From Dugong dugon (taxonomy: Eukaryota > Chordata > Mammalia > Sirenia > Dugongidae), in NCBI GenBank assembly GCA_030035585.1, contig CM057474.1:4582501-4646500 (forward strand): 64,000 nucleotides of DNA, in the 5' to 3' direction. Position numbers and translations under genes: made by a program. Below, piece after piece: positions 32,500 to 43,957 of this stretch (the first letter of the stretch is position 1; every line of letters begins with the position of its first letter). The notes beneath the pieces are model-generated. The model did no database searches. It worked only from the letters and a program-made list of their open reading frames with translations, and was not told the DNA's origin.

Positions 32500-33040
32500 T
32501 GGTATGTTGTTAGTTGCCGTGGGTTGGCTGCGTTCACAGCGACCTTATGTACAACAGAATGAAACATCGCCCCGTCCTGTACCATCGTCACGATCCTTGT
32601 TCCGGTCGCTGTGTCAGTCCATCTCATCGAGGGTTCCCCTTGCCTTCGCCTGCCCTTCACTTCACCGACTGTGGTGTCTTTTTATAGCGATTGATCTTCC
32701 AAAGTAAGCGAGTGTAAGTCCTGCTGTCTTTGCTTCTAAGGAATATTCTGGTTGTGTTTCTTGAAAAGTTGATTTGTTAGTTCTTCTGGCCCAAACCCCC
32801 TGCCAGTTCCAGCTCATAGCGACCCCATAGGACAGAGCAGAACTACCCCAGTAGGGTTTCCAAGGCTGTAAATCTTTACGGAAGCAGACTGCCACATCTA
32901 GTCCTGTGGAGCCACTGGTGGGTTCGAACCGCCGACCCGTTGTTTGGCGGATGAGCGCCGTAACCACTGCGCCACCAGGGCCCCTGTTCCTCTGGCAGTT
33001 CACGGTATGTTCAGTATTCTTTGTCAGTACCAGGTGGATG
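32500..33040 (-). mobile_element. RTE LINE 3' end, reverse, split by an AfroSINE
   Basis: Starts gttgttagttgccgtgggtt and shares tacaacagaatgaaacatcg, tgtgtcagtccatctcatcg and ttgcttctaaggaatattct with the RTE piece at 8.6 kb. It continues after the SINE as tctggcagttcacggtatgt. The SINE TSD is gttcttctgg / gttcctctgg. Confidence 0.75.
32796..32988 (-). repeat. AfroSINE (type A, long), reverse, inside RTE
   Basis: Full-length from the ccagttccagctcatagcga end to accactgcgccaccagggcc. It sits between the two halves of the RTE fragment. Confidence 0.9.
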
Positions 33041-34082
33041 CTGTATCACATGTCAGCCATTCGAGGCGCGAGCGCTCTTTTGGTCAAGGGTTTAGCCTGG
33101 GGGTAGTTGTTGATTCTTTACCTGCTGCCTGGGTCTGGACATTCCATTTCATCTTCACTGATGCTGGTCAGCAGCCATGATCTCACCCTTGGTGTCTTTG
33201 CTGGCATTTTCTCTTCCCTTCTACGAATGTCTGTAAGAATAATTCCCCAAACGTTATTTACATAGACTCACTCCTTCTCTTAACAATTGTCTAATTTATA
33301 GAAATGGGCAGCCCTGATTTCCAGCACCTTTGGTTATTTCTAGTAATTTCAGGAAACATGAATAATTTAAAAATCTGACATTTTAGTTTAATGCTGTCAT
33401 ATTTGAAACTCTAAAAAAGCCTGAAAAATCAAACTTGAATTCCTCAGCTCATAGTTTAAAGTCTGTTCTTTTTTTTTAATTCTGTTTTACCCTTTCTAAA
33501 TTTCTACGCTTTCATTACCAATTTCTTTTAGGGAAGTGGCAACCGTTTCTTGAAAGTTTTTCATAACTGTGGAGATCTTAATGAGCAAACATCTCTATGG
33601 CTTATAAAATACAAATCAGAGTAAAACTGAAGAGATATAAAACCTCTTGGTAGCTAGAGAGGAAATTTAAGGACGGCAGTGACTTCCTCTCTGGGGATCC
33701 CCACATGTCTTTGTGGTTGACCTTTTGGCTCTCGGTAGAGTGACCCAGTTACAAGTTTTACACTTGATGGGGGTGTTGGTGAAGTGTCTCTGAAGTAATC
33801 AGCTGAAGATGTGATCCCTTCTGTTTTTAGTCAGTTCAGGAAAACTAGAGGGAGCAAGAAGATACCAGTGTGTTCTGCCTTTGTAATCTTCCTCCTTCAC
33901 TCTTCCTGTGAAGTGAGATTTTGGGGAGGTGACCTTCTTTTTCTGGGATCTTTTTTCTTGTTGAATCCTAGGAGCCCTTCTCTGCCTGGTCTGGCTCCTA
34001 AGATCTCTTTTCCTTTTTTGCTTTAGTTCAACGCCCCACCCCACCTCCACCTGCTTCCTCTTTCCTTTTAATAACCCTGACC
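33041..34082. other. Intron 1, unassigned
   Basis: No repeat family or exon is recognised. The ORFs at 33799-34131 (minus) run into the adjacent SINE and are judged spurious. Confidence 0.45.
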
Positions 34083-34287
34083 AAAAACCAGTTGCTATGG
34101 AGTGGTTCCAACTCATTGTGGCTCCACACATTTCACAGTGGAACTTTCCTTCACAAGGTTTTCAGTAGCTGGTTTTCTTGGAAGTAGATTTCCAGGCTTT
34201 CTTCAGAGGTACCTCAGGATGGACTCGAACCTCCAACTTTTTTTAGCAGCCATGCATGTTTATCATTTGCACCACCCAGGGATTCGC
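34083..34287 (-). repeat. AfroSINE (type B), reverse
   Basis: Reads aaaaaccagttgctatggag to tttgcaccacccagggattc. Full length, diverged. Confidence 0.88.
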
Positions 34288-34596
34288 GGTCCAATTAATT
34301 TCTTGGGGTTTGTCTTAGTCATCTAGTGCTGCTGTAACAGAAATACCACAAGTGAGTGGCTTTAACAAACAAATTTATTTTCTCACAATTTAAGAGGCTA
34401 GAAGTCTGGATTCAGGGCACCGGCTCTAGGGGAAGGCTTTCTCTCTTTGTTGGCTCTGGAGGACGGTCCTTGTCTCTTCCGAGCTTCTGCTCCTGGGCAG
34501 TTTTCATGGGGTTTGGCATCTCTCTTCCCTCATCTCTGCTTTTTTCACTGCTTGTTTTATCTCAGTTATATCTCAAAAGAGATTGACTCAGGACAC

Positions 34597-34993
34597 TGTC
34601 ACAGCGGCGGTGAATGTTGGGACGGCGGAGACAGTAACCAACTGCACAACTCCTACAGAGAAGGTGGGGGCAGGAGGGTCACTCTGAGGAGTCCCAGGAG
34701 TTTATTTATAGTCAATACAGCAAGCAGTGAAGCAAATAACAGAACAGTGGGCTTTTGGGTGCGGGCAAGGGAGAAGGAATTCAGGTATACAAGCCAGTCA
34801 GTAAAGGGACAATCAGTAAAGGGACAATAGGTTTGGGAAAACAAGTCGTGACAAGTCTCAACATGTTGGGGACAAGTCTCAACATGCTGTGCAGCATAGA
34901 GGCCTGTGGGGGCTGCAGTTGTCAATAGTGCAGCCATGTTTAAATGGCATATATCCCCTACACTAATCCCAAATAGGATTATAACCGTAGGCA
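34597..34993 (-). mobile_element. Solo ERV LTR-like insertion, minus strand
   Basis: A 397-bp block with TG...CA ends. On the minus strand it has a TATAAATAAACTCC motif, followed by a C-rich stretch and a GCTGTGACA terminus, the usual layout of a retroviral LTR. It contains perfect 15-bp (34798-34827) and near-perfect 21-bp (about 34850-34891) tandem duplications in its U3-like half. No matching TSD is seen. Noncoding; no gag, pol or env adjoins it. Confidence 0.65.
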
Positions 34994-35018
34994 TGGAAGT
35001 TAGGATTTACAACACATA

Positions 35019-35916
35019 CATATTTTTTTATTTATTTTTATTGTACTTTAGGTGAAAGTTTACAGACCAGTTTCTCATTAAGCAGTCAGTACACGTATTG
35101 TTTTATGATATTGGTTAACAACCCCACGACTGTCAGCCTTCTCCCTTCTTGCCCTTTTTTTTGGTGAAAATATCCTTAGCCAAAGATACACCGTTTCAAA
35201 TATTTCTCCATGCACAGTTCAGTGACATCGACTCTGCTCTTCCAGTTGTGCTGCTGTTCTCACTTTAGATGAAAGTTTACAGAACAGAATAGTTTCTCAT
35301 TAAACAGTTACTATACATGTTGCCCTATGACAATGGTTAACAACCCCACTACATGTCAACACTGTCCTTACTCAACCTTGGGTTCCCTATCACCAGCTTT
35401 CCTGTCCCCTTCTGCCTTCTAGTCCTTGTCCCTGGACTGCTGTGCCTCATTAGTTCCATTTTGTTTTATGGGGCTGTCCAATCTCCAGCTTCACGGTGAA
35501 CCTCAGAAGTGACTTCACCACTGAGCTAAAAGGGTGTGTGGGGGCCATACTCTCGGGGTTTCTCCAGTGTCTTTCAGGCCGGTAAATCTGGTCTTTTTTT
35601 TTTTGTGAGTTAGAATTTTGTTCTACATCCTTTTCCAGCTTTGTCCAGGACCCTCTATTGTGATCCTGGTCAGAGCAGTCAGTGGTGGTAGCTGGGCACC
35701 ATCTAGCTGTACTGGACTCAGTCTGGTGGAGGCCTTGGTAGCTGTGGACAGTTAGTCCTTCAGACTAATCTTTTCCTTGTATCCTGTTCTCTTCATTTTC
35801 CCTTGCTCCCAAAGGGGTGAGACCAGTGGAGTATCTTACATAGCTGCTCACAGGCTTTTAAGACCCCAGACACTACTCACCAAGGTAGAATGTAGAACAT
35901 TGTCTTTATAAACTGT
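35019..35916 (-). mobile_element. L1 3' end, reverse, composite type, with TSD
   Basis: The TSD ACAACACATA occurs at 35009-35018 and 35917-35926. Read in sense, the insert has the normal 3' UTR, the ~95-bp segment with its A-run (gtgaaaatatcc... in + reading at about 35165), then a second 3' terminal module (35028-35150). Confidence 0.9.
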
Positions 35917-36036
35917 ACAACACATATTTTTGGGGGACATAATTCAATCTATAACAGGCTTCCTGGGTCCTCTCCCAATGGGATAGGTCAAGTTGCCTCA
36001 GCTTCTTTGTTCCCTCAACTGTGTTGCCTCAACTGT

Positions 36037-36209
36037 GCAGCCCTGGTGGCGCAGTGATTCAGAGCTCAGCTGCTAACCAAAAGGTTGGCAGTTCAAATCT
36101 ACCAGCTGCTACTTGTAAACCCTATGGGGCAGTTCTGCTCTGTCCTGTAGGGTTGTTATGAGTCATAATTGAGTCTATGGCAACGGGTTTGGTTTTTTTT
36201 TTTTTTTTT
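36037..36209 (+). repeat. AfroSINE (type A, short), forward, with TSD
   Basis: Reads gcagccctggtggcgcagtg to ctatggcaacgggtttggtt followed by a T-run. TSD tgcctcaact / tgcctcagct. Confidence 0.9.
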
Positions 36210-36409
36210 TGCCTCAGCTATACACTTCCTTAGTTTTCTGTCTTAGGGTTTACTGTTCTCCCTATGGGCAGATATGGGAAAATTACAGCATTAAGAAATC
36301 TGAAGTCTCATGACCCTTGCTACTGGAATCTCTTTCTCCTGAAGATAATCAGTGTTAAACAGCAGGTATCAGCTGTTTGTGCCCTTTTAAATGCTCCCTT
36401 GCCTTAAGT

Positions 36410-36605
36410 CAGTGGTTCTCAGCCTAGGGCAGTTTTGTACCCAGGGGACATTTGGCTATGTCTGAAGACTTTTTTTTGGTTGTCACACCTGGTGGGGGTG
36501 GGGGTGGGGTGCTCCTGGCATCTAGTCAGTGAGGAGGGGTCTGGACAGCCCTTACACAAAGAATCATCCCACAAATGTCCATGGTGCTGCAGGTGAGAAT
36601 CCCTG
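36410..36605. mobile_element. hAT-type nonautonomous DNA transposon (MER20-like)
   Basis: The ends are CAGTGGTTCTCA and, as reverse complement, CAGGGATTCTCA (10 of 12 identical). The 8-bp flanks are CCTTAAGT (36402-36409) and GCTTGAGT (36606-36613), 6 of 8 identical. The interior ggacatttggctatgtctga and tggttgtcacacctggtggg fits MER20 from memory. Confidence 0.8.
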
Positions 36606-36613
36606 GCTTGAGT

Positions 36614-37043
36614 GGATCTTTTGTCTTCAGGGCAGAACCACCTTCATGGGGACCTCCAGATACTCCTCCCACCTCCCCACGTCTCGGGGACTTTTCTACA
36701 TCTGGTGACAAAGAATGAGTCCCAGAGAGTGGGAGCCACAGGCACCGGCTTATCAAAAGGAAAATATCTTTATCTTGTGTTCTTTTTGGATAGCGCCACT
36801 AAAGATGTCTTGAACTCTGTGTTGTAGCTCTTTTCATAACTCTAGGATCAAAAAGGGAGAGAGATCTCCTCTTGTTTTGTGCTTGAATTAAACAGTCCTA
36901 GAGACTGAAATTTCTCAATCTCCTCTGGTTTAAAGCTTTTGTTGTGTCTTTGAAGATTGTGTAGGAAAGGTGTATATATTTTTCTATTTCCAGAGACGTT
37001 TCTAAAAGATTATACTTTAATTTTTTCTTGGCTGGTGTTGGTG
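36614..37043. other. Intron 1, unassigned
   Basis: Nothing recognised. Confidence 0.45.
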
Positions 37044-37241
37044 GTGTGTCATCTAGTCAATTCTGACTCATAGTGAACCTATAGGACAGAGTAAAACTTC
37101 CTCATAGGGTTTACTAGGCTGTAATCTTTATGGGAGCAGATTGCCAGGTGTTTTTTCCCACGGAGCCACAGGTAGGTTCAAACCACCAACCTTTTTGGTT
37201 AGCAGTCAAGCACTTCACCATTGCACCCCCAGGGCTCCTTT
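37044..37241 (-). repeat. AfroSINE (type A, long), reverse
   Basis: Reads ggtgtgtcatctagtcaatt to ttcaccattgcacccccagg. Full length with moderate divergence. Confidence 0.9.
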
Positions 37242-37670
37242 GTTTCTTGGGTAGACAGTATTAAAATTCAGACTAAATAACAGATACCTTAGACGTCCTC
37301 TCTGGCATCTTCTTCCCTCTTAGCTGATTTGTTTCGGAGACAGCTGACATTGTGTTTTTCCTTCTATAATATCCTTTGTGTCCCACCTGTGTGACTGGTG
37401 CATTTGACTATGCACGCGCTTTCTCTGTAACGTGAAGGTAGATGACTGTTCCAAATAGTAACAAAACTTTGGATAGATTGTATATGATAGACGTTGGTTG
37501 TTTTTTTCTTCAGCAAAGTAGCATTTTATATGTGTCTTAAATGGAAAACCCATTGTAGGGGAAAGCAGGGATGTGAGCATGCAGCATATAAAATGAAAAG
37601 ATCGAGGTACAAGGTAGAAAGAGAAGGGAGGCTGGGTTCTTACTGTTCCCTCCACCACTAACGGAGCTGT
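37242..37670. other. Intron 1, unassigned
   Basis: The 112-codon minus ORF has no recognised homology. Confidence 0.45.
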
Positions 37671-37900
37671 GCAGCCAGTTGCTATTGAGTCAGCTCTGAC
37701 TCATGGTGCCCCCATGTGTGTCAGAGTAGAACTGCACCATGGGGTTTTCAATAGCTGATTTTGTTTTTGTTTTTGTTTTTTTTTTTTTTTGGAAGTAGAT
37801 CACCAGGCCTTTCTTTCAGGGCGCCTCTGGGTAGACTTAACTTCTAACCTTTTGGTAAGCAGCTGAGCACATTAACTGTGGGCACCACCCAGGGCTCTGG
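37671..37900 (-). repeat. AfroSINE (type B), reverse, with internal T-rich expansion
   Basis: Reads gcagccagttgctattgagt to gtgggcaccacccagggctc. A gtttttgtttttgttt run of about 35 bp sits in the middle of the element (37760-37792), where other copies have a few bases. Confidence 0.88.
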
Positions 37901-37924
37901 TTTACCTGTGACCCTTCCTGGAAT

Positions 37925-38560
37925 TCACTTATTCAGCCAGCATCGCTCAGTACCTACTGTGTGCAGACACGGTGCTGTGGCTGATGGTACAGAATTGAAG
38001 TGCAGTGCTAAGGTCGTGTCCAGCCCAGTGAGGGTCTTCTAAGCGCACGTTGCACAAAGGTGGTTGTACCCAGAGCCAGGGCATGTTTCTCAGCTTGGGT
38101 CCGTGGCTTTGGGGAAGCTTCCAAGAGGAGGAGACACCTAAAACTGAGTTATGAAATGAATGGAACTTGGAAATGAGGGGTTTCAGGCAGAGAAAATAAT
38201 ACGTGCAGATCACAGAAAAGAGAGCACGTCTCTTCCTGGAGGAGCAGTGGGCTGGAACGTGTGGATGGAGCATGGGGCGGGTGAACGGTATAGTAGGAGA
38301 CGGAGTAGGCAGGTCCAGATTGTAAGAGAAATGAGCTTTACTGGGAGTTAGGGAGCCGTCGAAGGACTGGAGGCAAGGGAGTGAGGTGGTCAGACACATA
38401 TTTTAGAAAGCTCACTCTGGTGGCAGGGAGGTGAGTGGGTTGGAGGCGACAGAGAGACAGACCGTCAAGGAGCTTTGGTGCAAGAATCTGAGGGACAGAT
38501 AATGAGAGCCTGGACTGAGGCAGGAGTGGTGGGGTTGAATGTGGGGCAGGAGATAGAATT
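37925..38560 (+). repeat. Ancient L2-type LINE-like sequence
   Basis: ctcagtacctactgtgtgca, aactgagttatgaaatgaat, gggtttcaggcagagaaaat and agtgaggtggtcagacacat occur in the order of a widespread ancient mammalian LINE relic. Family name not certain. The 150-codon minus ORF across it is judged spurious. Confidence 0.5.
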
Positions 38561-38816
38561 CTGGGGATGACGTGGGCGATACCTCAGATCAGGAGGAAAC
38601 ACCAAGGATGGTGTGTGGGAATCGTCCAAGGAGGGGGATTTCTGGCTGAGGTTACAGTGTCACATGCCTTGGAAGTGTCAAGTGAGATAATGACAGAAGA
38701 CTGTCCTTCATTAAAAGGGTGTGGGGGGAGCAGATTCCAAGTGCAGGGAAAAGTGATAGGAAATGCCACCTCTGAGCCAGATTTCATGGAAGGGAAGAGG
38801 GGAGAGAGGAAATGAG

Positions 38817-39021
38817 CCAAACCAGTGGCCGTGGAGTCAACTCCAACTCGTGGTGACTCCATGTGTGTCAGAGTAGAACTGTACTTCATAGGGTTTTCGA
38901 TGGCTGGTTTTTCAGAAGTAGCTCACCAGGCCTTCCTTCCAGGACGTCTCTGGGTGGACTCGAACTTCCAACCTTTTGATTGCAGCTGAGCGCCTTAACT
39001 GTTCACACCACCCAAAGATTC
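38817..39021 (-). repeat. AfroSINE (type B), reverse
   Basis: Reads gccaaaccagtggccgtgga to cacaccacccaaagattcc. Full length. A further tail fragment with aacaagaggaacaacaca lies at 39164-39218. Confidence 0.9.
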
Positions 39022-39229
39022 CAGAGAGGGAGTAGCTGGGATGAATTGAAGGACGTGGAAAAGTGGGGCAAACAACAGATCTTTATTGGACATCTAATAT
39101 GTCTGATCTGCACCCAATCACTGGGGTGGCACAGGACCAGGCCACGTTTTGTTCCCTTGTGCGTGAGTTCACTGTGAGTCGGGGGCAACTCCATGGCAGC
39201 TAACAAGAGGAACAACACATAGCTGCCCC

Positions 39230-39390
39230 ACTCTTTGTATTTATTATCTTTTTAAAAAATTCTTACAAAAAGCCAGAGAGCTAGGTGACATTGCCTTCTT
39301 TTTATAGATAAGAGGTTTGGAGCTCTTGGAAGATAAACATCTGGTCGAAGGTCACCCAGCTCCTAAGTGGCTGAGCCAGTTTTTGTACCC
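39230..39390 (-). repeat. MIR/L2-type relic, reverse
   Basis: Contains ttttatagataagaggtttg, gtcgaaggtcacccagctcc and taagtggctgagccag in the expected order. Confidence 0.6.
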
Positions 39391-39805
39391 TTTACATTTC
39401 ATACTTGTCTTTTTTCTACTCTTCTAAAAATTTCTGCCTCCAGTTTCCTCACCTTTAAACAACAAAACATTTGAACTAAATGATAAAAAATTCTTTTCAA
39501 GTCTACGATTGTGTGAAAATGGCTGTAAAGGTTTTGATTAATAACCATCAAACATGTGGAACAGAAGCAGTTGGTCTTAACTGGAAAGAAGGTCAAGGAT
39601 GACTAACTGAAGGGAAGGGAGAAGCAGTCAGGCACGTCCCCGGATGTCTGGTAGTGTGGGCTGCACCCATAGTGCCCAGCAGAGGAGCGGTACTTATCAG
39701 CTCTTACATGGCTTCATTGTAGGTTCTAAATTGTGTAAAAAGGCTTTGCTTCATTCCATGGTGAGATTTGTGGGAGTATGTGGCAAACGGATGGCTACAT
39801 ATGGA

Positions 39806-40052
39806 AAAGGAGGGAGAAACTTGCTTTGATTAAATTTTTAACCAGTAAGTTCAAATAAAATATTTATTAACATGTGCTCTGTTCTGGGCATTGTCAGAAC
39901 TGTGATGACAAATAAGGATTCTGATATCAGGACTTCATAGTCTAGAACTAGGGACATGCCGAAGACAACTTTTTTCTCTGTTCTTCCTCATCCTGGGCTT
40001 GTCTGTCTTCCCTTTACCCCACCACACTTACTCACACACACTTATACTTAAA
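39806..40052. repeat. Left copy of a diverged ~300-bp duplication
   Basis: Shares gagaaac-ctttgattaaat, aaaatatttattaacat, gttctgggcattgtcag, gacttcatagtctagaa, agggacatg and the atcctgggcttgtctg / ccaccacac blocks with 42768-43092 in the same order and orientation. Confidence 0.75.
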
Positions 40053-40057
40053 AATTT

Positions 40058-42075
40058 TTTTGGCTGTGACATACCTGACAAGGGTCTAATCTCTAAAATT
40101 TATAGAAAACTCCGACAACTCAAAAACAAAAAGAACAACAACCCAATTAAAAAATGGGCAAAGGACATGAACAGACATTCATCAAAGAAGACATCAAGGT
40201 GGCCAACAAATACATGAAGAGATGCTTGTGATCATTCGCCATTAAAAAAACCAAACTTGTTGCCGTTGAGTCAATTCCAACTCATAGCGACTCTATAGGA
40301 CAGAGTAGAACTGCCACATAGGGTTTCCAAGGAGCGGCTGGTGGATTCGAACTGCTGGCCTTTTGGTTAGCAGCTGAGCTCTTAACCACTGCACCACCAG
40401 TGCTCCCATTAGCCATTAGAGAGATGGACATCAAAACTGTGATGACATACCATTTCACACCAGTAATAATCGCACTGATCCAAAAAAAAAAAAAAAAATA
40501 CTCAGAAAACAACAAACGCTGGACAGGCTGTCGGGGGATTGGAACTCTCAATACACTCCTGGTGGGAATGTAAAATGGTACAACCACTGTGGAGAACGAT
40601 GTGGCGCCTCCTCAAAAAGCTAGAAATAGAAACACCGTATGATCCAGCTACCCCACTCCTAGTAGCTCCTAGAGAAATACGAGCCACGACACACCCTTGT
40701 TCACTGCAGCGTTCTTTACAGTAGTCAGAAGGATGGGAACAGCCTCAGTGCCCGTCAGTGGATGAGTGGATAAACAAACCGGTGAGTACATACAATGGAA
40801 AACCACACGGCGTTAAAGAATAATGACAGATCTGGGCAACGTCTCACAACATGGATGAATTTGGAGGACATCATGAAAGGATACATATTATACGAGACCA
40901 CTATTATAAAACGTCTAGAAAAGGTTTTCACCCAGACAGAAACATTCTTTGATGGTTACAGGAATGAGAGGAAGAGGGAAAACCACTAACTAGAATGTAG
41001 ACATGTACTAACTTGACTGAAGGAGAGTAATACACAATATGGGGGGAGTCAGCACAACATAATCAAGGTAAAGAAGACACTGAAAGGTACGCAGGAGTAA
41101 AAGGCAACAGCAGTAATAATAACCAGCGTACGCGTGGATACACGCATGGATATGTGAGCTGAAGAGGACTGGGAGAGGGTATGGAAGTATACCCACATAC
41201 GTATATATGTGTACATGATGCAGGTGTGTCCATGTATGCAGTAGTACACACGGGGCACAGTCATGAACACTTCTTAGCCATAACCATATACCTCCCGGGA
41301 CAGATACTGGATTTGAGGGCTAGGGACCGTAGTCTCGGGGGACATCTAGGTCAGTTGGCATATCATAATCCATGTAGACAATGTTCTACATCCGACCTTG
41401 GTGAATAGTGACTGGAGTCTTCAAAAGCTTGCCAGCGGCCATCTGAGACACAGCAATTGGTCTCTTCCCGTCCAGAGCAAAGAAGAATGAAGACAGCCAA
41501 AGCCTGAAGGAAGCAGCCCACAGGACTAATGGACCACATGAACCACGGCCTCCATTGGCCTGAGACCAGAAGAACTGGATGGTGCCTGGTTACCACTGCC
41601 GATGCTCTGACCAGGACTACAATAGTAGGTCATGGACAGAGTGGGAGAGAAATGTAGAACAAAATTCATAAATAAGACCAGACTTACTGGTCTGATAGAG
41701 ACTGGTGGAACCCCCAGACTATGGCTTTTAGACACCCTTCAAACTGGAACTGAAATGACTCCCAGAGATCACATTGTAGCCATACAGTACACAGGTCTAT
41801 AAAATGACCAGTAACACTGGTGAGGAGTGTCCCCCTCAGAACAGTCAACTCTGTGAGACCTGAAGGGCAGCATCTGTCCAAAAGCAAAGTTCAGAAGGAC
41901 GGTAGGGGGAGGAAAGCTGGGTGAATGGACACAGGGAACCAGGGAGGAAGGGGCGAGAGTGCTGACACATTCAGGGGTTTACAGCCAATGTCACGAAGCA
42001 AACTGTGTATAAATTGTTGAATGGAAAGCTTCTTTGCTCTGTAAACTTTCACCTAAACAATGAAAACAAACAAAC
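40058..42075 (+). mobile_element. L1 3' third (ORF2 C-terminus and 3' UTR), forward, split by a SINE
   Basis: gaaaactccgacaactcaaa, aaaatgggcaaaggacatga, catttcacaccagtaataat and aatggtacaaccactgtgga form the order of the L1 ORF2 C-terminal coding region. A 3' UTR of about 1 kb follows, ending gtaaactttcacctaaacaatgaaaac. Stop codons and indels break the frame, and the 5' two thirds are absent. A different 3' UTR subfamily from the 3-6.6 kb element. Confidence 0.85.
40242..40406 (-). repeat. AfroSINE (type A, short), reverse, inside L1, with TSD
   Basis: The TSD cattcgccatta (ending 40241) and cattagccatta (starting about 40407) brackets the element, whose tail reads ccaaacttgttgccgttgag. 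Confidence 0.93.
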
Positions 42076-42394
42076 TTAAGAAACTCAGGACGTTCATGAT
42101 GAAAAAATCCTTCATATTGTAAACTGAGCAGGATGTACTGTGCTTAGATTTGTTGTTTGCATAAGAAGCTCCTGTATAGTTTTCTTAAAGACCTGCGTGG
42201 TACAGAACTGGGATAACAGGTGGTTTTCTCTGCTGCAGAAAGTACAGCACCATGAGGGTATATGCGAATGAAGATAAACTTCCCCGGAGGTATTTCCAAT
42301 GTCACATTGCTAAAGAAACATAAAATAGGGATTGAAAATAAAACTTGAGATTCTCATTAAACACAGCAGTATGGACTTATCTGAGATAACGGTT
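42076..42394. other. Intron 1, unassigned
   Basis: Nothing recognised. Confidence 0.45.
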
Positions 42395-42765
42395 TTTTAA
42401 AGCCATCAGATTGGCAGATATCCAGAAGTTCGACAAGTATTATAGTGTGGGGACACAGCACTCTCATGTTACAAGTGAGAGTATACTGTAAATTGGTACA
42501 AACTATATGAAGAATAGTTGGCTGATATCAAAATTAGAAAAGCACATCTTTTAACCTCATAATTCTATTCTAAGAATTTATACTGCAGATACACCAGAGA
42601 ATGTGTGAAATGACTAAATAACAAGTTTTCAACTGCACCATGGTTACAGCAGCAAGAACCCAGAGGCAGGGTGTATCTGTAATGCAATGGTTCAAAAAAT
42701 TGTGGAATGTACACATAATGGAATAATATACAGCCATTAAAAACAGAACAAGGAGGTAAAAAGAA
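42395..42765 (+). mobile_element. Old L1M fragment, forward
   Basis: agccatcagattggcagata, ttgtggaatgtacacataat and ataatatacagccattaaaa read like the decayed end of ORF2 of an old L1. Confidence 0.65.
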
Positions 42766-42767
42766 GA

Positions 42768-43092
42768 AAAAGGAAGGAGAAACGTACTTTGATTAAATCT
42801 TTTAACCAATAAATCAGTTCAGATAAAACATTTATTAACATTGACTGTTCTGGGCACTGTCAGGACTCCTATGAGAAGGTAAGGATCCCGTTACTGAACT
42901 TCTGGATACCTGTCAATTTGACGGCTTTAAAAAAACGGATCTCAGATTAGTCCCTACTTCTGTGTTTATCAGGACTTCATAGTCTAGAAGTAGGGACGTG
43001 TTCAAGAGAACTCCTTTCCCCATTCTTTCTCATTCTGGGCTTGTCTGCCTCCTCCCACCACACATACGCACACACACATCTGCTTAAGTCAA
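42768..43092. repeat. Right copy of the diverged ~300-bp duplication
   Basis: Partner of 39806-40052. It carries about 75 extra bases (around 42880-42960) relative to the left copy and ends ccaccacacatacgcacaca. Confidence 0.75.
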
Positions 43093-43757
43093 GACGTTAA
43101 GAATTGCATCTTTCTCAAATTATTCACGGGTTCTTGGAAGTATGAAGTATGGTATTTCATCCAGTCGAACATACAATCAATTGTAGGATGTACCGTTGTT
43201 TTATGTTTTGTTAAGGAAAAATAATACTGCCAGGTAAACTAAAGGCGTTGCTTTATTGCAACTTAATGTTTTAAAATTTTATGCTTACTGAAGTTCTTTT
43301 AGATTTATTTAGACATATCTGCTGATCATAACACTCCTGTGCATGTTTTTAAAAGTGAAATAAGTTGATTAAAGTGTTCCTAAAACTTCTTCACATTAAC
43401 TTTTGCTTTTCAAATACGAGTAATCGATGTCTGTTTTATTTATTTTTCTCACACGCAAAGTTTGTGATGCAGTCTTTCTTAAAGGGGAGAGATCTGTGTT
43501 CAGATGTAGGAGTTTCTAAGCCACTGACAGCTATTTTTCAAATTTCAAGGTGCACCCTCAAGGTTAAGCAATTATGCCATACCTTCTGCTTAGCTGACTA
43601 ATGTCCTATGGAAAATGTAAAACAAAAACAAATCTGACAGTTGATGGAGCCCAGTGTTGCCTTTCTTGGTCCCATCTTCTCCCTCCTCACTCTCACGGCT
43701 GTGGAATTCAGGCATTCTCGCCTGGGCACCTGGCAGTCACCCTGACAGGCTCTCCCC
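43093..43757. other. Intron 1, unassigned
   Basis: Nothing recognised. Confidence 0.45.
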
Positions 43758-43957
43758 TAAAACCTACTGCCGTGAAGTCGATTCTGACTCATAGTGACCT
43801 TATAGGACAGGGTGGGACTGCCCCATGGTTTTCTAGGCTGTAATCTTTGTGGAAGCAGACTGCCACATTTTTCTCCCATGGAGCAGCTGGTGGGTTCAAA
43901 CCCCCGACCTTTCAGTTAGCAGCCAAGCGCTTAACCACTGTGCCATAAGGGCTCCTG
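43758..43957 (-). repeat. AfroSINE (type A, long), reverse
   Basis: Reads aaacctactgccgtgaagtc to aaccactgtgccataagggc. Full length. Confidence 0.92.

Larger units (their letters stand above)
34314..35957 (-). repeat. MaLR LTR, reverse, carrying two nested insertions
   Basis: MaLR LTR text is present at 34314-34596 (tgtcttagtcatctagtgct to agattgactcaggacac), at 34994-35018 (ggaagttaggatttacaaca) and at 35917-35957 (tttttgggggacataattca). A 397-bp ERV-type LTR and an 898-bp L1 3' end occupy the gaps. About 70 bp of MaLR sequence at the ERV junction and about 85 bp near the end are missing compared with the 11.2-11.7 kb copy. Confidence 0.8.

Noticed and set aside
37947-38399. 150-codon minus-strand ORF
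   Set aside because: Covers ancient LINE-like sequence read in the wrong sense; no homology recognised.
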